Assembly: GCF_017357245.1 (NCBI RefSeq)
Contig: NZ_CP071612.1
Span: 375,001-439,000, forward strand
Direction of reading: 5' to 3'
Length of the DNA: 64,000 bases
From: Rhizobium bangladeshense
Lineage (GTDB): Bacteria; Pseudomonadota; Alphaproteobacteria; Rhizobiales; Rhizobiaceae
Below, piece after piece: positions 44,409 through 54,350 of the stretch. The position numbers and the translations under genes were made by a program. The notes under the pieces were generated by a model. It searched no databases. It saw only the letters and a list, made by a program, of their open reading frames with translations, and had not been told where the DNA came from. Numbering within the stretch: position 1 is the stretch's first letter; each line of letters opens with the position of its first letter.

Positions 44409-45344
44409 ATGTCCCTTCGCATCATCTTCATGGGAACGCCGGAGTTCTCGGTTCCGACCCTGCGCCTGCTCGTCGATGCCGGCCACAGCATCGTCGCCGT
44501 CTACACCCAGCCGCCGCGCCCGGGTGGACGGCGCGGGCTCGATCTGCAGAAGTCGCCTGTTCACCAAGCGGCCGAATTGCTTGGTCTGCCGGTCTTCACG
44601 CCGGTCAATTTCAAGGACCCGGCCGAGCGTGAGCGGTTTGCCGCCTTTAATGCCGATGTTGGCGTCGTCGTTGCCTATGGGCTGTTGCTGCCGGAGGCGA
44701 TTTTAAACGGCACCCGCGAGGGCTGCTATAACGGCCATGCCTCGCTGCTGCCGCGCTGGCGGGGTGCCGCGCCCATCCAGCGGGCGATCATGGCGGGCGA
44801 CGCAAAGACCGGCATGATGGTGATGAAGATGGACAAGGGCCTCGATACCGGCGCCGTCGCGCTCACCCGTGAAGTCGAGATCGGTCCGAACATGACGGCA
44901 GGCGAATTGCACGACCGCCTGATGCAGGTCGGCGCCAAGGCGATGGCGGAAGCCATGGTGAAGCTGGAGATGAACGACCTGCCGTTGACGCCGCAGCCGG
45001 AGGAGGGCGTTCTGTACGCCGCCAAGATCGACAAGGCCGAGACGCGCATCGATTTCGCCGGGCAAGCGCATGATGTGCACAACCATATCCGCGGCCTGGC
45101 GCCGTTTCCTGGCGCCTGGTTCGAGCTCGAGATCGGCGGCAGGCCGGAGCGTGTGAAGGTGCTGGCGTCCGAGCTGGCTGAAGGGGAGGGCGCTCCCGGG
45201 CAATTGCTGACCGACGATCTCGTCGTCGCCTGCGCTTCCGGCGCCGTGCGGCTGACGCGGCTGCAGAAGGCCGGCGGCAAGCCGCTGGCCGTGGCCGATT
45301 TCCTCCGAGGCACGCCTCTCGCTGCAGGCACGAGGCTTTCCTGA
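44409..45344 (+). CDS. fmt: Methionyl-tRNA formyltransferase
   Basis: A 311-residue enzyme that formylates initiator Met-tRNA. It contains the N-terminal [15 protein letters not shown], the formyl-transferase signature [16 protein letters not shown] near residue 112 with the catalytic Asn/His/Asp neighbourhood, and a C-terminal OB-type domain. It overlaps truA by one base (TGATG). It is usually just after def; here the toxin-antitoxin pair lies between. Confidence 0.96.
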   Translation: MSLRIIFMGTPEFSVPTLRLLVDAGHSIVAVYTQPPRPGGRRGLDLQKSPVHQAAELLGLPVFTPVNFKDPAERERFAAFNADVGVVVAYGLLLPEAILNGTREGCYNGHASLLPRWRGAAPIQRAIMAGDAKTGMMVMKMDKGLDTGAVALTREVEIGPNMTAGELHDRLMQVGAKAMAEAMVKLEMNDLPLTPQPEEGVLYAAKIDKAETRIDFAGQAHDVHNHIRGLAPFPGAWFELEIGGRPERVKVLASELAEGEGAPGQLLTDDLVVACASGAVRLTRLQKAGGKPLAVADFLRGTPLAAGTRLS

Positions 45345-46144
45345 TGCCACGTTTCCGCATGGCCGTCGAATATGACGGCGGACCCTACGTCGGCTGGCAG
45401 CGGCAGGAGAACGGCCCATCGGTGCAGGGCGCGATCGAGGCCGCGGTGCTGTCGCTGACCGGCGAGACCGTGTCGATCCGCGGCGCCGGCCGCACCGATT
45501 CCGGCGTCCACGCCATGGGACAGGTGATCCACGCCGATCTTTCCAAGCCGTGGTCGCCCTACAAGCTGCAGAACGCCTTGAATGCCCATCTGAGACTTGC
45601 CGGCGAGCGTGTCGCCATTCTCGACGTCGAGGCGGTCCCCGACTTCTTCGATGCCCGCTTTTCGGCACTGCGGCGCCACTATCTCTATCGCATCGTCAGC
45701 CGCCGAGCGCCACTGGCGCTCGAAGCCGGCAAGGCCTGGTGGGTGCCCAAGACGCTCGATCATGAGGTGATGCACGCCGCCGCCCAAAGGCTGGTCGGCC
45801 GGCACGATTTCTCCACCTTCCGCTCCGCCCATTGTCAGGCGAACAGCCCAGTGCGCACGCTCGACCGACTTGACGTGACACGCAACGGCGAGCTGATCGA
45901 AATCCGCGCCACGGCGCAGAGCTTCCTGCACAATCAGATCCGCTCCTTCGCCGGCACGCTGAAGCTCGCCGGCGAGGGCAAGTGGACGCCCGAAGATGTG
46001 CAGGCAGCGCTCGAGGCGCAGGACCGCAAGGCCTGCGGCCCGGTGGCACCGCCCGAAGGGCTCTACTTCATGCAGGTGGATTATCCCGATGTCATCACCG
46101 ACCGCCGCAGGCCGGCTGACGAAAACGACGACGATCTCTCATGA
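45344..46144 (+). CDS. truA: tRNA pseudouridine38-40 synthase
   Basis: A 266-residue pseudouridine synthase modifying positions 38-40 of many tRNAs. The catalytic aspartate is in [16 protein letters not shown] near residue 52. The C-terminus carries a short acidic tail (about 12 residues) beyond the conserved domain. It is translationally coupled to fmt. Confidence 0.96.
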   Translation: MPRFRMAVEYDGGPYVGWQRQENGPSVQGAIEAAVLSLTGETVSIRGAGRTDSGVHAMGQVIHADLSKPWSPYKLQNALNAHLRLAGERVAILDVEAVPDFFDARFSALRRHYLYRIVSRRAPLALEAGKAWWVPKTLDHEVMHAAAQRLVGRHDFSTFRSAHCQANSPVRTLDRLDVTRNGELIEIRATAQSFLHNQIRSFAGTLKLAGEGKWTPEDVQAALEAQDRKACGPVAPPEGLYFMQVDYPDVITDRRRPADENDDDLS

Positions 46145-46175
46145 TTGTCTCGCTGGATTCATGCGATAGCGCAGT

Positions 46176-46772
46176 TCAGGCGGGATAGATGCCGAGGAAG
46201 TGCTGCAGATATTCCGAAAGGATCATCGACGGCACCAGCAGCACCAGCGTCAGCGCCCCCACCATCAGCGCGTGATCGTGGCAGATCATCCTGAGAATGC
46301 GCGCCAAAGCGAAGACCTGCGCCAGCATGAAGGCAAGCAGCAGCAGCGAGACGAGGCCGATTGAGCCGGGCAGGAAGAACACCAGCGCCAGCAGCAGACC
46401 GTTGATATAGGAGAGCGGCACGCCGAGCCAGTTGACGCTGACGACCACGGGTGCGAAGCGCTCGCCCATGCGGAAGGCGAGCAGCAGCAGCCCGGCAAAG
46501 ACCAGCGGCACGAACCAGTTGGCGACTTCGACAAGGCCGAGCCTGATATAAAAGACAAGGTTGACATCGGCATGGGGCGGCATCGACCGCAGGAAGGCCT
46601 GCCGCCACCAGAGCCAGGAAATGCCCATCGGCGGCAGGCACCAGGCGATCGCCCAGAACGAGCGGTTGACGCCGCGCTCCGACAGATCGAGGAAGCGGAA
46701 GCCGCGCGGATCCATCCGGATCAGCAGCCAGAGGCCGGCCAGATAATACTGGACTTCCTTAAGACCCGGCAT
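46176..46772 (-). CDS. Multi-pass membrane protein of unknown function
   Basis: A 198-residue protein with about five hydrophobic segments (roughly residues 40-60, 82-102, 108-128, 130-150 and 165-190). I recognise no functional domain. It starts 13 bases inside the 3' end of dapE, so translation may be coupled. Codon usage is normal for the window and the protein looks intact. Confidence 0.75.
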   Translation of the reverse strand: MPGLKEVQYYLAGLWLLIRMDPRGFRFLDLSERGVNRSFWAIAWCLPPMGISWLWWRQAFLRSMPPHADVNLVFYIRLGLVEVANWFVPLVFAGLLLLAFRMGERFAPVVVSVNWLGVPLSYINGLLLALVFFLPGSIGLVSLLLLAFMLAQVFALARILRMICHDHALMVGALTLVLLVPSMILSEYLQHFLGIYPA

Positions 46773-47952
46773 GGGCGAACCAGCGGTCGATGAAAGTCTC
46801 GTAGATCGCCGTCAGCGTCTCCAGATCAGATACGGCGACTCGCTCGTTGACCATGTGCATCGTCTGACCGACCAGGCCGAATTCGACGACTGGGCAATAG
46901 TCCTTGATGAACCGCGCATCCGACGTGCCGCCGGTGGTCGAAAGCGCCGGCGACCGGCCGGCCACATTTTCGATGGCTGATGACAGTGAGGCGATCAAGG
47001 CGTTGTTGCGCGTCAGGAAGACGTGGCTCGGCCGGTCGGCCCAGACGATATCGTATTTCACCGGCTTCCTGCCCGGACGCAGCTGGCCATTGCCGGCGGC
47101 GGCTTCGAGCCGTCGCAGGATTTCGGCGCGTAGCGTTTCGACGCTCCAGCTGTCGTTGAAGCGGATGTTGAAGCTTGCCGATGCCTTCGCCGGAATGACG
47201 TTGGTGGCGGGATTGCCGACATCGACCGTCGTCACCTCGAGGTTCGACGGCTGGAAATCGTCGGTGCCGCCGTCGAAGGGTGGATCCATCAGCGCCTGCG
47301 TCAGCTGCAGCATGCCGCGCACCGGATTGTCGGCAAGGTGCGGATAGGCGGCATGGCCCTGAACGCCATGCACGGTGATCCTGCCCGACAGCGAGCCGCG
47401 CCGGCCGATCTTGATCATGTCGCCGAGCCTGTCCGGATTGGTCGGTTCTCCCACGAGGCAGGCGTCCCAGCGCTCGCCGCGTTCGGTCGCCCATTGCAGG
47501 AGTTTGACCGTACCGTTGATTGCCGGGCCTTCTTCGTCGCCCGTAATCAGGAAGGAAATCGAGCCGGCAGGCGGCCCGTTCTTTTCGATATGGCGGGCGA
47601 CGGCGGCGACGAAGCAGGCAATGCCGCCCTTCATGTCGACGGCGCCGCGGCCGAAGAGTTCGCCCTTTGATATCTCCGCGGCAAAAGGCGGATGCGTCCA
47701 GGCGGCTTCGTCGCCGACCGGCACGACATCGGTATGGCCGGCAAACATCAGATGCGGGCCATCCTTGCCGAGACGGGCATAGAGGTTTTCGATGTCGGCC
47801 GTTCCCTCTTCGCGTGCCGTCACCTTGTCGACCGTGAAGCCGAGCGGCGCAAGCATTGCTTCCAGCGCCGTGAGCGCACCGCCTTCGGCGGGTGTGACGG
47901 ACGGGCAGCGAATCAGCGTCTGCAGATTGGCGACGGGATCGGTAGCGGTCAT
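46759..47952 (-). CDS. dapE: Succinyl-diaminopimelate desuccinylase
   Basis: A 397-residue zinc hydrolase of the M20 family giving LL-diaminopimelate for lysine and peptidoglycan. The motifs are [13 protein letters not shown] near residue 68, [12 protein letters not shown] near 98 and [11 protein letters not shown] near 135. The ATG at 47952 opens the conserved part ([18 protein letters not shown]); the frame is open 12 codons upstream. It follows dapD about 100 bases downstream, consistent with a dapD-dapE unit. Confidence 0.96.
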   Translation of the reverse strand: MTATDPVANLQTLIRCPSVTPAEGGALTALEAMLAPLGFTVDKVTAREEGTADIENLYARLGKDGPHLMFAGHTDVVPVGDEAAWTHPPFAAEISKGELFGRGAVDMKGGIACFVAAVARHIEKNGPPAGSISFLITGDEEGPAINGTVKLLQWATERGERWDACLVGEPTNPDRLGDMIKIGRRGSLSGRITVHGVQGHAAYPHLADNPVRGMLQLTQALMDPPFDGGTDDFQPSNLEVTTVDVGNPATNVIPAKASASFNIRFNDSWSVETLRAEILRRLEAAAGNGQLRPGRKPVKYDIVWADRPSHVFLTRNNALIASLSSAIENVAGRSPALSTTGGTSDARFIKDYCPVVEFGLVGQTMHMVNERVAVSDLETLTAIYETFIDRWFAHAGS

Positions 47953-48053
47953 GGCGGTCGAACTATCCGGCGGGAATGGCAAAGACATGGCAAGACGGGG
48001 CCGCCTCGCGTAAAAAGACGCCGTCTGTTTACCGGATCAATGCCCCGGTGTCA

Positions 48054-48914
48054 TCAATCTCTGAGCAGCTCGTTGATGCCGGTTTTGGAGCGGGTCTGTT
48101 CGTCGACGCGCTTGACGATGACGGCGCAGTAGAGATGCGGCGCCGGCTGGCCGTTTGTCATCGTCGCATTGGCCGAGGCCATCGAGCCCGCGACGACGAC
48201 GGAATATGGCGGCACTTCGCCGTACATCACCTCGCCAGTGGCGCGGTCGACGATCTTGGTCGACTTGCCGATATAGACGCCCATGCCGAGAACGGAGCCT
48301 TCGCGGATGATGCAGCCTTCGACCACCTCGGACCGGGCGCCGATGAAGCAATTGTCTTCGATGATCGTCGGTCCCGCCTGCATCGGTTCGAGCACGCCGC
48401 CAATGCCGACGCCGCCGGAGAGATGCACGTGTTTGCCGATCTGCGCGCAGGAGCCGACGGTCGCCCAGGTGTCGACCATCGTGCCTTCGCCGACATAGGC
48501 GCCGAGATTGACGAAGGAGGGCATCAGGATTGCATTCGGGGCGATATAGGCCGAGCGGCGCACGACGCAGTTCGGAACGGCGCGGAAGCCTGCGGCGCGG
48601 AACTGGCTTTCGCCCCAGTTCTCAAACTTGGAGGGGACTTTGTCCCACCAGGTGGAGTTGCCCGAGCCGCCTTTGACCACTTCCATGTCGTTGAGGCGGA
48701 AGGACAGCAGCACAGCCTTCTTCAGCCACTGATTGACCTTCCAGGTGCCGTCGGCGCCTCGCTCGGCGACGCGAGCCTTGCCTGCGTCTAGCAGATCGAG
48801 CGCCGCTTCGACCGCATCTCGAACCTCGCCCTTCGTCGACGTGTTCACATTATCGCGATTGTCGAAGGCGGCTTCGATGGTCTTTTCCAGGGAGGCGAGG
48901 TCGGTGGCGCTCAT
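48054..48914 (-). CDS. dapD: Tetrahydrodipicolinate N-succinyltransferase
   Basis: A 286-residue left-handed beta-helix enzyme with hexapeptide repeats in the C-terminal half (for example [20 protein letters not shown] and [13 protein letters not shown]). It succinylates tetrahydrodipicolinate, the step before DapC/ArgD and DapE. The length is standard for proteobacterial DapD. It diverges from the LOG-family gene. Confidence 0.97.
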   Translation of the reverse strand: MSATDLASLEKTIEAAFDNRDNVNTSTKGEVRDAVEAALDLLDAGKARVAERGADGTWKVNQWLKKAVLLSFRLNDMEVVKGGSGNSTWWDKVPSKFENWGESQFRAAGFRAVPNCVVRRSAYIAPNAILMPSFVNLGAYVGEGTMVDTWATVGSCAQIGKHVHLSGGVGIGGVLEPMQAGPTIIEDNCFIGARSEVVEGCIIREGSVLGMGVYIGKSTKIVDRATGEVMYGEVPPYSVVVAGSMASANATMTNGQPAPHLYCAVIVKRVDEQTRSKTGINELLRD

Positions 48915-49107
48915 GAGAATTCCTTAAACTTCGATCTTTATCGTGGAGACGGCGCAGTCTCCGGAATTGCGGCGGCTTGCTGTATCCTGCTCTATAGCAT
49001 GAAGCCGTAGAACGGAATGATTTTTCCGACAAGATCATATCTGGATTCAAGGCGTTGTAGCGACATATCCGGCAGTTGATGCTGGCAATACTGAAAGGCA
49101 TTTCGAT

Positions 49108-49974
49108 ATGGCGAAGGGACGAAACGGCGGTTCGCGGCGCAAGGATGGTGTATGGGACCCACTAAAGAGCAGCTCGACTGACAGGCAGCGCGCCGAGGCT
49201 GTGCCGAAGACGCCGCAGACGCTGTCGCCGGCCTATCGTCTCGCCTACGTCGACGAGGATTTCCTCTGCCGTGAAGAACTGCGGCCCATCCGGCTGCAAT
49301 TGGAACTGCTGAAGACTGAGATGATGCTGACCGAGCGCGGTATCCGCTCGACCGTCGTCATGTTCGGCGGCGCCCGTATTCCAGCCCCCGGCCAGAGTGC
49401 CTGGGCGGCGCGCAACGAGATCCAGCGCGCCAATCTGGAGGCGGCATCCGTCTATTATGACGAGGCGCGCAAATTTGCCCGTCTCTGCTCGAAATATTCG
49501 GCGAGCTTCGACTTCCAGGAATATGTCATCGTCACCGGTGGCGGTCCCGGCGTCATGGAGGCGGGCAATAGAGGCGCGGCCGACGAGGGCGCGCCGTCAA
49601 TCGGCCTCAACATCGTGCTGCCGCACGAGCAGGCCCCCAACGCCTATGTGACGCCGGAGCTCAGCTTCAACTTCCACTATTTCGCCATTCGCAAGATGCA
49701 TTTCATGGTGCGCGCCAAGGCTATTGCGGTCTTTCCGGGGGGATTTGGGACGCTCGACGAATTCTTCGAATGCCTGACATTGATCCAGACCGGCCGCATG
49801 GAACGTCTGCCGCTGATCCTTTTCGGCGAGGCCTTCTGGAGGAGCATCATCAATTTCGAGGCCTTGGCGGAATTCGGCACGATCGCGCCCGACGATGTCA
49901 AGCTGATCAGCTTCGTCGACACGGCCGACGCCGCGTGGAAGATCGTCCAGGATTTCTACGAACACCGCGAATAG
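49108..49974 (+). CDS. LOG-family (TIGR00730) protein
   Basis: A 288-residue Rossmann-fold protein with the PGGFGTLDEFFE motif near residue 210, the GGGPGVMEAGNRGA motif near 146, and VVMFGGARIPAPGQ near 85. The family includes cytokinin riboside 5'-monophosphate phosphoribohydrolases (LOG) and nucleotide 5'-monophosphate nucleosidases (PpnN). The N-terminal 70 residues are longer than in plant LOG proteins, which resembles the larger bacterial nucleosidase-like group. Substrate unresolved. Confidence 0.87.
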   Translation: MAKGRNGGSRRKDGVWDPLKSSSTDRQRAEAVPKTPQTLSPAYRLAYVDEDFLCREELRPIRLQLELLKTEMMLTERGIRSTVVMFGGARIPAPGQSAWAARNEIQRANLEAASVYYDEARKFARLCSKYSASFDFQEYVIVTGGGPGVMEAGNRGAADEGAPSIGLNIVLPHEQAPNAYVTPELSFNFHYFAIRKMHFMVRAKAIAVFPGGFGTLDEFFECLTLIQTGRMERLPLILFGEAFWRSIINFEALAEFGTIAPDDVKLISFVDTADAAWKIVQDFYEHRE

Positions 49975-49995
49975 CGTTTCGATCGTGAGGCAGGT

Positions 49996-50023
49996 CTCTT
50001 TCCCCGTGGAGCCGGGGAAGGAG
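49996..50023. terminator. Candidate hairpin between convergent genes
   Basis: An 11-bp stem with one wobble pair (49996-50006 with 50013-50023) around a six-base loop lies between the LOG-family gene and the EF-hand gene, which converge. No T-tract follows on either strand, so it may be a hairpin without terminator activity. Confidence 0.35.
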
Positions 50024-50053
50024 TAGGGGCAATGGGCAAAGGTTCGTCCGGCC

Positions 50054-50680
50054 TTACAGCAGCGGCCGGTCCGGCATGTCGTCGATCGAGATGACGCCGT
50101 CCTTGTTTCGGTCCATCCGCGCAAACAGCTTGTCGAAGGCGGCAGCGGCTTCCTGTTTGGAAATCTGGCCGTTCTCGTCGGTATCGACCCGGCGCATCAT
50201 CATCGAGGCGCGCATGAAGTTGCCGCCATGGCGCATCCAGCGATTTCCGTCGCGACCTTCATGCCCCTCGCGCGGAGGCCGTCCCTGGTCGTTTGTGTCC
50301 AACATGTCGGCTGCGGCGTTGGCGTCCTCTTGGTCGCCGGCATCCTGCTTGTGCTGATCTCGCATCGCCTGCAACCGCGTCTGCCGGTACTGGCGGATTT
50401 CGCCCGGCGTCAGCGAGCCGTCCTTATTGGTGTCGATCGCAGCGAAGGTCTTGTCGAGGCCGGCGGTCGCCTCTTCCTTGGAGATCTGGCCGTCCCTGTT
50501 GGTGTCGAACTGCTTGAGCATTCTGACATAGGTGACTTCGCGGAAGGCAGCCGGACCCGCACGGCCCATGCCTGCATGCGGGCGCGGACCGTCGCCGGGC
50601 GCGGCAAAGCTTGCTCCGGCGGCTGCGCCGAAGATCAGGGCGGAGGAAAGCGCCGCCAGTATCAGCTTGTTGCAGTACAT
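50054..50680 (-). CDS. Secreted EF-hand calcium-binding protein
   Basis: A 208-residue protein with a signal peptide (cleavage near residue 26, SFAAPG) and four EF-hand loops: DTNRDGQISKEE (59-70), DTNKDGSLTPGE (83-94), DTDENGQISKQE (166-177) and DRNKDGVISIDD (190-201), arranged as two pairs with a polar linker. It is probably a periplasmic or extracellular calcium binder. Calsymin of R. etli is another rhizobial EF-hand protein, but this one has a different domain layout. The ATG at 50680 has an AGGAGT site. Confidence 0.85.
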   Translation of the reverse strand: MYCNKLILAALSSALIFGAAAGASFAAPGDGPRPHAGMGRAGPAAFREVTYVRMLKQFDTNRDGQISKEEATAGLDKTFAAIDTNKDGSLTPGEIRQYRQTRLQAMRDQHKQDAGDQEDANAAADMLDTNDQGRPPREGHEGRDGNRWMRHGGNFMRASMMMRRVDTDENGQISKQEAAAAFDKLFARMDRNKDGVISIDDMPDRPLL

Positions 50681-50787
50681 CGTAACTCCTTTCGTGAGGT
50701 GTCCCCTCGCGTAAGAAGCTATGGCAACCGGGCTGCAAGACCCAGTTAAACATCGGTAAGCTGGGTGAAACTTTCGTAACGTGGCCG

Positions 50788-51504
50788 TCAGCCGCCCGAT
50801 CTGGTCACTTTGCCGAGAAAGGCGGCGAGGTCGTCGGTGACGAAATCGATGTGATCCTCGTCGCCGCTGGTCTTTTCCCACCATTCGACGACGGTCTCTT
50901 CGAGGTTGCGCGGCACCAGCAGCACGGTCTGCATGCCGAGAGCCTTCGGCACCGTCAGATTGCGCGGCAGATCCTCAAACATCGCCGCCTTGCCGGTGTC
51001 GACGCGCTTCAGCGCCGCGAACTTGTCATAGGTCGCCTGCGCCGGCTTGGGCACGTAATCGGCGGCGACGATGTCGAAGATATCGTCGAAATGCTCAAGA
51101 ATGCCGAGCGCGCCGGCGGTCATTTCGGCATGTTTGACGCTGCCGTTGGTGAAGATGAACTTGCGCCCCGGCAGCGCCTTGATCGCTTCGCCGAGTTCCG
51201 GCTGCGGCGTCAGTGCCGAATAGTCGATCGCATGCGCCTTTTCGAGGAAGTCGTTCGGATCGATGCCGTGATGGATCATCAGGCCCTGCAGCGTCGTGCC
51301 GTGGTCGAGATAATACTGCTTCTGCAGTTTGCGTGCTTCTTCCCGCTCCATCTGTAACAGCGCTGCGACATAGGCAGTCATGTTCTTGTCGATCTGCGCG
51401 AAGAGATTGACGTGATGGGGATAGAGCGTGTTGTCGAGATCGAACACCCAGTCTGTCACGTGTTCGAAATCGGCTTTTTCAGGCGTGCGGTCGATCTTGG
51501 TCAT
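50788..51504 (-). CDS. HAD-family pyrimidine 5'-nucleotidase-like hydrolase
   Basis: A 238-residue HAD hydrolase. The first motif, VFDLDNTLYPHHVNLF near residue 20, and FTNGSVKHAEMTAGALG near 120 match the SDT1/YjjG-type pyrimidine 5'-nucleotidase group. It dephosphorylates nucleotide monophosphates in the cytoplasm; the substrate here is inferred from the family only. The start at 51504 begins at MTKIDRTPEK; upstream codons are open but not conserved-looking. Confidence 0.85.
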   Translation of the reverse strand: MTKIDRTPEKADFEHVTDWVFDLDNTLYPHHVNLFAQIDKNMTAYVAALLQMEREEARKLQKQYYLDHGTTLQGLMIHHGIDPNDFLEKAHAIDYSALTPQPELGEAIKALPGRKFIFTNGSVKHAEMTAGALGILEHFDDIFDIVAADYVPKPAQATYDKFAALKRVDTGKAAMFEDLPRNLTVPKALGMQTVLLVPRNLEETVVEWWEKTSGDEDHIDFVTDDLAAFLGKVTRSGG

Positions 51505-51692
51505 GGCCGCCCTTATGGCACGGCGGCTGTGTGAAACCAAAGGCTTTTGCTTGGCCATACCGTTTGGCTCGGCCTTCCTCAAAAATGCCGCCAGATTTTC
51601 ACAACTTGAAGGAGATTCCGGCTGAATATCGCCATTGACCGCTGGTGACCTTTGCCTGCGTCAGACAGGGGGACCCGGCAGGGTAAAGTCGC

Positions 51693-53222
51693 ATGAAGAT
51701 CGTTCTGATAAATCCGCCGCATACGGCGATCGGCAGCCGTATTCCCGATGATCACCTCCCACCGCTTGGCCTTCTTTCCGTCGGCGGTCCGCTGATCGAC
51801 GACGGTCATCATGTCGAGCTTATCGATGCCGAGTTCGGGCCAATGACGATTGCGGAAATCGTCGGCCGGGTCACGGCCCAAAGTCCGGATCTGGTGCTGA
51901 TCGGCCATTCCGGCTCGACTTCGGCTCATCCCACTGCCCGCGCGATCGCGGAAGCAATCAAGCGCGGCCACGCGAAAATCTCGATCATCTACGGCGGCGT
52001 ATTCCCGACCTATCACTGGCGGGAGGTCCTGGCCGAGACAACGGCATTCGATATCCTGGTGCGTGGCGAAGGCGAGGAGACGATGCGTCGCCTTGCCGAA
52101 GCTTTTGCAACCAGCCGTCCGCTAGCGACTGTTTCCGGCATTGCCTTTCGGAGCGCCAGCGGTGAAGTTCTGGCTACGCCGCCGGCACATGCAATCGCCG
52201 ATCTCGATGCCTATCGCGTCGGCTGGGAATTAATCGACCATGACAACTACAGCTATTGGGGCGGCAAGCGCGCCGTCGTCATGCAGTTCTCCCGAGGCTG
52301 TCCGCATCTTTGTAATTATTGTGGCCAGCGAGGTTTCTGGACCCGCTGGCGTCATCGCTCGCCGGAACTGTTCGCCCGCGAGATCGCCAGGCTTTACCGC
52401 GAAGAGGGTGTCGAACTCGTCAATCTTGCCGACGAGAATCCGACCTCCTCAAGAAAGGCCTGGCTGGCGTTTCTCGAAGCGATGATCGCCGAGAATGTGC
52501 CGGTCCAGATCGTCGGCTCGACGCGGGCGGACGATATTGTCCGCGATGCCGACATCCTGCATCTTTACCGCAAGGCCGGTGTCGTGCGCTGGCTCCTCGG
52601 TATGGAAAACACCGACGAGGCAACCTTGACGCTGATCAAGAAGGGCGGAGCCAAAGCAACCGACCGCGAAGCGATCCGCCTTTTGCGCCAGCACGATATT
52701 CTCTCCATGGCGACCTGGGTCGTTGGTTTCGAAGAGGAAAAATTGAGTGATCTCTGGCGCGGCTTCCGGCAATTGCTCTCCTACGATCCCGACCAGATAC
52801 AGGCACTTTATGTCACCCCACATCGCTGGACGCCTTTCTTCCGTATCGCCCGCGACCGGCAGGTGATCGAGACCGATATTCGCAAATGGGATTACAAGCA
52901 CCAGGTCTTGAAGATGCGCTACCTGAACTCCTTCGTGCTGGTCGCTTGCGTCAAGCTCATCGAAGTTGCTGTCCAGGCGCGGCCGAAGGCGCTGATGCGC
53001 ATCCTCTTCCATCGCGACCGCGAACAGCGCCACTCCATGCGCTGGTACACGCAAATGGGCCGCCGCGTCTGGTTTCATGAAATCCTCGAATTTCTGTTCC
53101 GCCGCCGGCATCTCAAGAATGGTCCGACGCTCGAGGATTTCTGGGGCGCGCCGCAGGACGCCGAGGAGGAATCGATGCTGCGTCCGCGGCGGCACTTAAA
53201 AAGCTCTGACGCAGCGGAATAA
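51693..53222 (+). CDS. BchE-like cobalamin-binding radical-SAM protein
   Basis: A 509-residue protein with an N-terminal B12-binding Rossmann-like domain (about residues 1-135) and a radical-SAM domain with CPHLCNYC (Cys203, Cys207, Cys210). Near the C-terminal side it carries TPHRWTPFFR and a helical tail, resembling BchE, the anaerobic Mg-protoporphyrin IX monomethyl ester oxidative cyclase. No other bacteriochlorophyll genes are visible and rhizobia of this group are generally non-photosynthetic, so a different substrate is more likely. The gene stands alone between a HAD gene and ada. Confidence 0.83.
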   Translation: MKIVLINPPHTAIGSRIPDDHLPPLGLLSVGGPLIDDGHHVELIDAEFGPMTIAEIVGRVTAQSPDLVLIGHSGSTSAHPTARAIAEAIKRGHAKISIIYGGVFPTYHWREVLAETTAFDILVRGEGEETMRRLAEAFATSRPLATVSGIAFRSASGEVLATPPAHAIADLDAYRVGWELIDHDNYSYWGGKRAVVMQFSRGCPHLCNYCGQRGFWTRWRHRSPELFAREIARLYREEGVELVNLADENPTSSRKAWLAFLEAMIAENVPVQIVGSTRADDIVRDADILHLYRKAGVVRWLLGMENTDEATLTLIKKGGAKATDREAIRLLRQHDILSMATWVVGFEEEKLSDLWRGFRQLLSYDPDQIQALYVTPHRWTPFFRIARDRQVIETDIRKWDYKHQVLKMRYLNSFVLVACVKLIEVAVQARPKALMRILFHRDREQRHSMRWYTQMGRRVWFHEILEFLFRRRHLKNGPTLEDFWGAPQDAEEESMLRPRRHLKSSDAAE

Positions 53223-53276
53223 ATAGACGCCCGATTTTCGGCGGACGCGGCCGGCGTTGGATGTTAGAAAGCGCAC

Positions 53277-54350
53277 ATGCTTTTCGAACGCCCCGACGAT
53301 GATACGCTCTATGATGCCCTGATCGCGCGCAGCGCCGATTATGAGGGCCAGGCCTATGTCTGCGTGAAAACGACAGGCATCTTCTGCCGTCTGACTTGCC
53401 CGGCGCGTAAGCCGAAGCGGGAAAATACGCTGTTCTTCGAGACAATCGCCGCCTGCATGCATTCAGGTTTTCGCCCGTGCCAGCGCTGCAGACCGCTGGA
53501 GCAGCCTGGCCGGGAGCCTGTCGTCGACGCACTGCTTGCCGCGCTCGACGGCGAGCCGGAGGTTCGCTGGACCGAGGATGAGCTCGTGCGGCGTGGCCAT
53601 CATCCCTCGACCGTGCGGCGCGCCTTCAAGCGAGCGCTCGGCATGACCTTCCATGACATCGTCCGCTACCGCCGGCTCGGCGAAGCGGCCCGGCAGCTGG
53701 CGGATGGGGCGCGCGTCATCGACGCCCAGGTCGACGCCGGATACGACTCTCCGAGCGGCTTCCGGACAGCCTTCCAGCGGCTTGTCGGCAAGGCGCCGGC
53801 GCTCTCGCAGAACCGCGAACTGCTCTTTGCCGACTGGTTCGATACGCCGCTCGGACCGATGATCGCGGTCGCCGACAAGACGCATTTGCATCTTCTCGAA
53901 TTTCATGATCGCAAGGCGCTGCCGACCGAGCTCGAAGCGCTGCAGAAGCGCGTCCGCTCCTCCGTCGCGATCGGCCGCACCCCGGCGATCGATCGGATCG
54001 AGGCGGAGATGCGCGATTATTTCGACGGCCGGCTCACCGTCTTCCGTACGCCGGTGGCGCTGGGCGGCACACCCTTCGAAAAACATGTCTGGGCAAAGCT
54101 GATGGAGATCCCGGTCGGTCAGACGCGCGCCTATGGCGATCTCGCCAGGGAGATGAAAAGGCCGGAAGTGGTGCGTGCCGTCGGCCGCGCCAATGGCGCC
54201 AACCAGCTTGCGATCATCGTGCCCTGCCACCGTATCCTCGGGGCCGATGGTTCTTTGACCGGGTACGGCGGCGGGCTCTGGCGCAAGCAATGGCTGCTGC
54301 GCCATGAAGAGAAAATCAGTACCCAGGCAATAGTGGAGGAGACATCATGA
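53277..54350 (+). CDS. ada: Bifunctional Ada regulator/O6-methylguanine-DNA methyltransferase
   Basis: A 357-residue protein with the Ada zinc domain (Cys37, Cys41, Cys68, Cys71; GIFCRLTC and FRPCQRC), an AraC-type helix-turn-helix (about residues 100-160), and a C-terminal methyltransferase domain with the PCHR active site (Cys317). It repairs alkylated DNA and activates the adaptive response. Cys37 takes methyl groups from phosphotriesters in the E. coli protein. Its stop overlaps the next gene's start (ATGA). The gene is complete and no frameshift is apparent. Confidence 0.95.
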   Translation: MLFERPDDDTLYDALIARSADYEGQAYVCVKTTGIFCRLTCPARKPKRENTLFFETIAACMHSGFRPCQRCRPLEQPGREPVVDALLAALDGEPEVRWTEDELVRRGHHPSTVRRAFKRALGMTFHDIVRYRRLGEAARQLADGARVIDAQVDAGYDSPSGFRTAFQRLVGKAPALSQNRELLFADWFDTPLGPMIAVADKTHLHLLEFHDRKALPTELEALQKRVRSSVAIGRTPAIDRIEAEMRDYFDGRLTVFRTPVALGGTPFEKHVWAKLMEIPVGQTRAYGDLAREMKRPEVVRAVGRANGANQLAIIVPCHRILGADGSLTGYGGGLWRKQWLLRHEEKISTQAIVEETS

